A stretch of DNA of 9,361 nt from Actinomycetota bacterium (GTDB lineage Bacteria > Actinomycetota > Thermoleophilia > Gaiellales > Gaiellaceae), in NCBI GenBank assembly GCA_005883235.1, contig VAYE01000146.1, positions 1 through 9,361 on the forward strand, in the 5' to 3' direction. Below, piece by piece: positions 5,472-9,361 of the stretch. The position numbers and the translations under genes were made by a program. How positions within the stretch are numbered: the first letter of the stretch is position 1; every line of letters begins with the position of its first letter. The notes beneath the pieces are model-generated. The model did not search any database. It saw nothing but the letters and a program-made list of their open reading frames with translations, and had not been told where the DNA came from.

Positions 5472-6065
5472 TCAGAGGATGTAGACGGTCGAGTACACGA
5501 CGATCCACATTACGTCCACGAAGTGCCAGTAGATCCCGGGAATCTCGACCCCGTGGTGGGCGGTGGACGAGTAGTGCCCGCGGAAGGCGCGAATCGTCGC
5601 CGCGAGGAGCAGCAGGAGCCCGACCGCGACGTGGGCGCCGTGCAGGCCGGTGAGGCAGTAGAAGATCGTCGCGAAGGCGTTGTCCTTCGGCGCGAAGCCG
5701 ATCCGCGAGTACTCCCTGATCTGCGTGAGCAAGAAGGTCAGGCCCATCAAGAACGTGAGCAAGAGCCCCGCCTTGAGGCCCGCGTGGTTGTCGCGCTTGA
5801 TCGACTGCAGCGCCCAGTGCATCGTGAAGCTCGAGGTGACGAGGATCACCGTGTTCACGCCGGCGACGAACACGGGCAGGTGGAAGGGCGGGGTCGGCCA
5901 CGGCGTCCCGGCGGCGACGCGGACGAAGAAGTACGCCGTGAAGAACGCGCCGAAGAGCATGATCTCCGACGCGATGAAGAGGAAGATGCCGAGCATCGGC
6001 GCGTCGACCCGCGAGCTCTGGTGCGCGATCGGCGGCCCGTGGTGGGCTTCGGCGTGAGCGGCCAC
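5472..6065 (-). CDS. ctaE: Cytochrome c oxidase subunit III
   Basis: Subunit III (CoxC) is an integral membrane subunit that stabilises the proton-pumping core and the oxygen path. The 197-residue protein has about five transmembrane helices (about 22-47, 63-84, 96-114, 130-155, 174-196), as in the short five-helix form of actinobacteria. Family signatures are SSRVDAPMLGIFLFIASE with Glu34 in the first helix, CLTGLHGAHVAVG, and the C-terminal GIYWHFVDVMWIVVYSTVYIL pattern, which ends the protein. A His-rich N-terminus (HAEAHHGPP) precedes the first helix. The GTG start at 6065 is chosen because it lies 2 bp after the upstream gene's stop, with a G-rich GGGGGCGG upstream, and gives the usual N-terminal length; the frame stays open further upstream but there overlaps the Usp-like gene. 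It is translated as part of the caa3 operon. Confidence 0.92.
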   Translation of the reverse strand: MAAHAEAHHGPPIAHQSSRVDAPMLGIFLFIASEIMLFGAFFTAYFFVRVAAGTPWPTPPFHLPVFVAGVNTVILVTSSFTMHWALQSIKRDNHAGLKAGLLLTFLMGLTFLLTQIREYSRIGFAPKDNAFATIFYCLTGLHGAHVAVGLLLLLAATIRAFRGHYSSTAHHGVEIPGIYWHFVDVMWIVVYSTVYIL

Positions 6066-6067
6066 GG

Positions 6068-6919
6068 CTAGCGGGCCGCCCCCACGGCCGCCGCTTCGAC
6101 GACGACGTGCTCGACCGGGATGCGCGTCTCCTTGCGCAGCCGGCCGACGACGTCCCGCTTGAGCCAGCCGGACCGCTCGCCCGGGAAGGTCGAGACGATG
6201 ATCTGGTCGATCCGCTCGTCGGAGACCGCCTGCATCGCCGCCGTGAAGGGGTCGGGATGGGCGATCTGCCCGTGGGCCTCGATGCCCTCTGCGCGCAGGG
6301 TCGCCAGCGCGCGGCGCAGCCGCCGCTCGGCCTCGGGATGGGAGGACTGCGTCGCGTCGCTCTGCGGCGAGACGATGAGAAAGCTCGCGGGCGACCTGCG
6401 CGCGCGCTCGCGGATCCGCTGGAGCAGCGGCTCGCCGACGACGGTCTCGTTCGCGACCACGAGGACGTTCGCCTGGCTGCCCTCCTCGCGCTCCATGTCG
6501 GCGACGACGTGCTCGACCGGGATCGAGCCGGCGGCCGAGCGGATGCGGTCGACGACGTCCCGCCGCAGCCACCCCGACTTCGACTCCGGGTGGGTCGACA
6601 CGATGATCGCGTCCGGCTCGAGCTGGGCGATCGCGTCGCGCACGGCGCTGACGGGGTCGGCGTCGACGACGAGCCCGTGGGCGGCGACGCCGGAGCCGCG
6701 GAGCAGCTCGAGCGTGTGGTCGAGCCGTCGCCCGGCGGCCGCGCGACGGGTGTCCTCGTAGACGACGTAGCCCTCGCGCGGGTGGTTGATCGGGCACAGG
6801 ACGGTGACGCGGATCGAACCCTTGCGCGCTTGCCGCTTCACCGCGTCGAGGAGGCTCTGCCCGGCGACGGTCTCGTTCGCGACCGCGAGGATCTCCCGCG
6901 GCGCTTCTTCGGCGCTCAC
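6068..6919 (-). CDS. Tandem two-domain universal-stress-like (Usp-like) protein
   Basis: This 283-residue soluble protein of unknown function lies between the subunit I and subunit III genes. It has two homologous alpha/beta domains, about residues 8-141 and 150-275. Each opens with a strand leading into ANETV (14-18 and 156-160) and closes with a signature after the fourth strand: IIVSTHPESKSGWLRRDVV (105-123) and IIVSTFPGERSGWLKRDVV (240-258), then IPVEHVV (133-139 and 267-273). This matches the Usp fold topology, but the ATP-binding glycines are replaced (Ser and Pro), as in the third copy at 4808-5461. Cytoplasmic location is inferred from the lack of a signal or membrane helix. The GTG start overlaps the ctaD stop by 4 bp (GTGA), so translation is probably coupled to ctaD, which argues for a role tied to the oxidase, such as assembly, sensing or regulation. 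Confidence 0.82.
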   Translation of the reverse strand: MSAEEAPREILAVANETVAGQSLLDAVKRQARKGSIRVTVLCPINHPREGYVVYEDTRRAAAGRRLDHTLELLRGSGVAAHGLVVDADPVSAVRDAIAQLEPDAIIVSTHPESKSGWLRRDVVDRIRSAAGSIPVEHVVADMEREEGSQANVLVVANETVVGEPLLQRIRERARRSPASFLIVSPQSDATQSSHPEAERRLRRALATLRAEGIEAHGQIAHPDPFTAAMQAVSDERIDQIIVSTFPGERSGWLKRDVVGRLRKETRIPVEHVVVEAAAVGAAR

Positions 6920-8853
6920 GGCCCGCGCACCTGCTCGAGCTCGCCGGCGCGCTCGCCGTTCAGGACGGCGTGGCGCGCGCCGGGTACGCCGTACTCGTAT
7001 GGGCTCCCGACGACCTGCGGGATCTCGTCGAAGTTGAAGATCGGCGGCGGCGAGGAGACCTGCCACTCGAGCGTCAGCGCCCGCCAGGGATTCCCGCCCG
7101 CAGGCGGCCCGAACCGCCAGCTCCAGATCATGTTGTAGAGGAACACCACCGTCGAGGCGCCGAGGCCGAACGAGGCGAGCGAGATGAACAGGTTCCAGTC
7201 GGCGAACCTGGGCGCGTAGTCGGCGACGCGCCGCGGCATACCCTGGACGCCGATCAGGTGCATCGGGAAGAAGGTGAGGTTGAACCCGACGAACGTGAGC
7301 CAGAAGTGGAGCTTGCCGAGCCGCTCGTTGTACATCCGGCCGGTCATCTTCGGGAACCAGTAGTAGATGCCGGCGAAGATCGTGAATAGGGAGCCGCCGA
7401 AGAGCACGTAGTGGATGTGCGCGACGACGAAGGCCGTGTCGGAGACGTGGATGTCGATCGGGACTGCGCCGAGGTAGATCCCGGAGAGGCCGCCGATCAC
7501 GAACATCGACACGAAGCCGACGGCGAAGAGCATCGGGGTCGAGAAGTTGATCCGGCCCTCCCACATGGTCGCCAGCCAGCTGAAGACCTTGATCCCGGTC
7601 GGTATCGCGATCAGGAGGGTCGTCGCCATCATCGGCACGCGGAGCCACGGCGCCATCCCCGACACGAACATGTGGTGCGCCCACACCGAGAAGCCGAGGA
7701 CGAGGATGGCGAGCAGCGAGAGCGCCATCAGCCGGTAGCCGAAGATCGGCTTCCTCGACATCACCGAGATCACCTCGGAGGCGATGCCGAAGCCGGGCAG
7801 CATCATGATGTAGACGGCCGGGTGCGAGTAGAACCAGAAGATGTGCTGGTAGGCGAGCGGATAGCCGCCGTGGCCGGGGTCGAAGAAGTGGGTGTGCATC
7901 ACCCGGTCGAACATGACGAAGAACTGCGAGCCGGCGATGAACGGCGTCGCGATCACGACGAGGAGCGACGTCGTGAAGTTCGCCCAGACGAGGAGCGGCA
8001 TGCGCCAGAAGGTCATCCCCGGCGCGCGCATCGTGATGATCGTGACGAGGAAGTTGAGCGCGGTCATGATCGACGACGCGCCCGCCCACTGGACGCCCAT
8101 GTTGAAGAACACCTGGCCGAGCGGCTGGTGCACGGCGAGCGGCGCGTAGCTCGTCCAGCCCGTCGCGAAGGCGCCGCCGGGCACGAGGAAGCTGCCGAGC
8201 ATCATCAAGCCGGCGATCGGCAGCAGCCAGAAGGAGAGGGCGTTCAGCCGCGGGAACGCCATGTCGGGCGCGCCGAGCATCAGCGGCACGACGAAGTTCG
8301 CGAGCCCTGCGAAGGCCGGGATCACGAACAGGAAGATCATCAGCGACGCGTGGACGGAGAAGAGGCCGTTGTAGGTCTGGTTGTCGAAGAACTGCATCCC
8401 GGGCTTCGCGAGCTCGGCGCGGACGAACATCGCGAGCAGCCCGCCGGCGAGGAAGAAGAAGATCGTCGTGACGAGGTACTGGACGCCGATCACCTTGTGG
8501 TCGGTGTTGACCCGGAAGTAGTCGCGCCAGCTGCGGGCGCCGTGGCCGGAGTGGTCCTCCGGCACCGTCGGGGCGCCCGAGAAGTAGCGAGCCCAGTAGT
8601 CGAAGGCGCCGATCCCCGCCAGGAAGCCGATCGGCACCGACGTGAGCTCGACGGTGGTGATGATCGAGCCCTTCCAGATCGGATGCCAGCCCTCGAACCA
8701 GCGGACGAGAACCGTGATCCCCGCGCCGATCCCGAAGAAGAGCGCGATCATCCACGGGACGCGCAGCCACCCCGGGGCTAGGAGGCGCCGCCAGCCGGTC
8801 GGCGCCGGACGGGCGGCGTGCTCGTGCACGTGCTCGGGCGCGACGGTGGTCAT
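6916..8853 (-). CDS. ctaD: Cytochrome c oxidase subunit I, A2-type (caa3)
   Basis: This is the catalytic subunit of a proton-pumping heme-copper oxidase that reduces O2 to water. Key residues of the 645-residue protein: low-spin heme a ligands His168 (SVHASLM) and His481; heme a3 ligand His479 (VAHIHYV); CuB ligands His344, His393 and His394; the crosslinked Tyr348 (HPAVY); the K-channel residues Thr419 and Lys422 (PTGIKVFSW); and D-channel entry Asp197 (LGAPDMAFP). The D-channel glutamate of A1 oxidases (GHPEV) is absent. Instead YSHPAV (342-347) carries the Tyr-Ser pair of the A2 family, which includes caa3 enzymes. About 108 residues precede the usual start of the core (WRDYFRVNTDHKVIG): a His-rich tail and two extra predicted helices (about 33-52 and 64-84). 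The ATG overlaps the ctaC stop (ATGA), and the stop overlaps the next GTG. Confidence 0.96.
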   Translation of the reverse strand: MTTVAPEHVHEHAARPAPTGWRRLLAPGWLRVPWMIALFFGIGAGITVLVRWFEGWHPIWKGSIITTVELTSVPIGFLAGIGAFDYWARYFSGAPTVPEDHSGHGARSWRDYFRVNTDHKVIGVQYLVTTIFFFLAGGLLAMFVRAELAKPGMQFFDNQTYNGLFSVHASLMIFLFVIPAFAGLANFVVPLMLGAPDMAFPRLNALSFWLLPIAGLMMLGSFLVPGGAFATGWTSYAPLAVHQPLGQVFFNMGVQWAGASSIMTALNFLVTIITMRAPGMTFWRMPLLVWANFTTSLLVVIATPFIAGSQFFVMFDRVMHTHFFDPGHGGYPLAYQHIFWFYSHPAVYIMMLPGFGIASEVISVMSRKPIFGYRLMALSLLAILVLGFSVWAHHMFVSGMAPWLRVPMMATTLLIAIPTGIKVFSWLATMWEGRINFSTPMLFAVGFVSMFVIGGLSGIYLGAVPIDIHVSDTAFVVAHIHYVLFGGSLFTIFAGIYYWFPKMTGRMYNERLGKLHFWLTFVGFNLTFFPMHLIGVQGMPRRVADYAPRFADWNLFISLASFGLGASTVVFLYNMIWSWRFGPPAGGNPWRALTLEWQVSSPPPIFNFDEIPQVVGSPYEYGVPGARHAVLNGERAGELEQVRGP

Positions 8854-9361
8854 CGACCCTTCCTCGTGGAGGACACGAGGAACTGGACGAGCGAGTCAAG
8901 CTGCGTCTTCGGGAGCTGCGAGAACGTCTGCGGCATGACGTTCTTCGGGAAGCCGGGCGCGACGTACGCGTTCGGGTTGACGATCGACTCGCGCACGAAC
9001 GCCGCGAGCGGCTTGGCGGCGCCCTGCGCCTCCTGCGGGAGGTTGTCGAGGTCAGGCCCGACCTTCGCGGTCGCGCCCGCCGCCTTCAGCGTGTGGCATG
9101 AGTTGCAGCCGTTGTTCACGAAGACGGTCTTGCCGGCCTGGCCGGCTGGGCCCCCGAGCGCCTGGCCCTGCTTGTTGACCCACGCGTCGAAGTCGGCCGG
9201 CTTCATGACGATGGCGCTCGTCCGCATGACGGCGTGGCCGAGGCCGCAGAGCTCGGTGCAGATGACCGGGTAGGTGCCGACCCGATCGGGCGTGATGACG
9301 AGCTTGGTCGTCAGCCCCGGCACGGTGTCCTGCTTCTGGCCGAACTCCGGCACCCAGAAGG
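8850..9361 (-). CDS. ctaC: Cytochrome c oxidase subunit II with fused cytochrome c domain, N-terminus beyond window edge
   Basis: Subunit II receives electrons from cytochrome c and passes them through CuA to subunit I. About 170 C-terminal residues are visible; the open frame continues to the edge and the membrane anchor and first CuA histidine lie outside. The visible part starts FWVPEFGQKQDTVPG, then CTELCGLGHAVM, which holds the two CuA cysteines, the Glu whose backbone binds copper, the second His and the Met. A linker leads to a C-terminal cytochrome c domain with CNSCH and a likely Met ligand in KNVMPQTFSQL. A fused cytochrome c defines caa3-type oxidases and agrees with the A2-type subunit I encoded next. 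The heme site CHTLKAAGATAKVGPDLD resembles those of the diheme cytochrome at 4064-4714. The TGA stop overlaps the ctaD ATG by 4 bp. The operon promoter lies upstream, outside the window. Confidence 0.95.
   Translation of the reverse strand, partial: FWVPEFGQKQDTVPGLTTKLVITPDRVGTYPVICTELCGLGHAVMRTSAIVMKPADFDAWVNKQGQALGGPAGQAGKTVFVNNGCNSCHTLKAAGATAKVGPDLDNLPQEAQGAAKPLAAFVRESIVNPNAYVAPGFPKNVMPQTFSQLPKTQLDSLVQFLVSSTRKGR

Noticed and set aside
5472..6797. Extended 441-codon version of subunit III
   Set aside because: The upstream part is a shadow of the Usp-like gene. Normal subunit III length and the GTG two bases after that gene's stop support a start at 6065.
7411..8781. 456-codon plus-strand open frame opposite ctaD
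   Set aside because: The translation is rich in Arg, Glu, Asp and His with no recognisable domain. It mirrors the codon bias of ctaD, whose motifs are beyond doubt.
6068..8899. A 943-codon minus-strand frame ending in the Usp-like domains, as a giant fusion
   Set aside because: Only the last 283 codons look like protein; the rest is out of frame with ctaD. The GTG at 6919 overlapping the ctaD stop is the sensible start.

Overview
The window is high-GC bacterial DNA with densely packed genes that often use GTG or TTG starts. The gene families (actinobacterial-style TatA/TatC, five-helix oxidase subunit III, A2-type caa3 oxidase, the TPR membrane protein) suggest an actinobacterium. From remembered family sequences, class Thermoleophilia (Gaiellales/Solirubrobacterales relatives) fits best. 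This placement is an inference: no rRNA or other marker is present.

Layout. (1) A short-chain dehydrogenase on the minus strand runs off the left edge. (2) Diverging from it across about 50 bp is a rightward run: tatA, a broken tatC, an adenosine deaminase family gene (TTG start overlapping the tatC stop), a membrane-anchored TPR protein, a STAS anti-sigma-factor antagonist, and a diheme cytochrome c lipoprotein. (3) A 93-bp convergent gap follows, with a G-rich tract that fits a G-quadruplex pattern. (4) A tightly packed leftward caa3 cytochrome c oxidase operon fills the right half. In transcription order it is ctaC (runs off the right edge; CuA plus fused cytochrome c domain), ctaD, a protein with two universal-stress-like (Usp-like) domains, ctaE, and a membrane-anchored protein with one more Usp-like domain. 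Joins are 4-bp overlaps (ctaC/ctaD, ctaD/usp), a 2-bp gap (usp/ctaE) and a 10-bp gap (ctaE/usp).

How the genes fit together. The right half encodes a terminal oxidase with its own tethered cytochrome c domain. The convergent diheme cytochrome c may be an electron carrier on the same outer membrane face. The Tat genes export folded proteins, often redox proteins. The oddest content is the set of three related Usp-like domains inside the oxidase operon. They share ANETV and ST(H/F)PxxxSxWLxR signatures and lack the usual Usp ATP-binding glycines. Also notable are a tatC with an internal deletion and frame change, two strong hairpins between tatA and tatC, and a divergent control region where a candidate tatA -10 box overlaps the Shine-Dalgarno sequence of the opposite gene. 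No tRNA, rRNA, CRISPR array, insertion sequence or phage feature was seen, and no gene-free stretch exceeds 300 bases.
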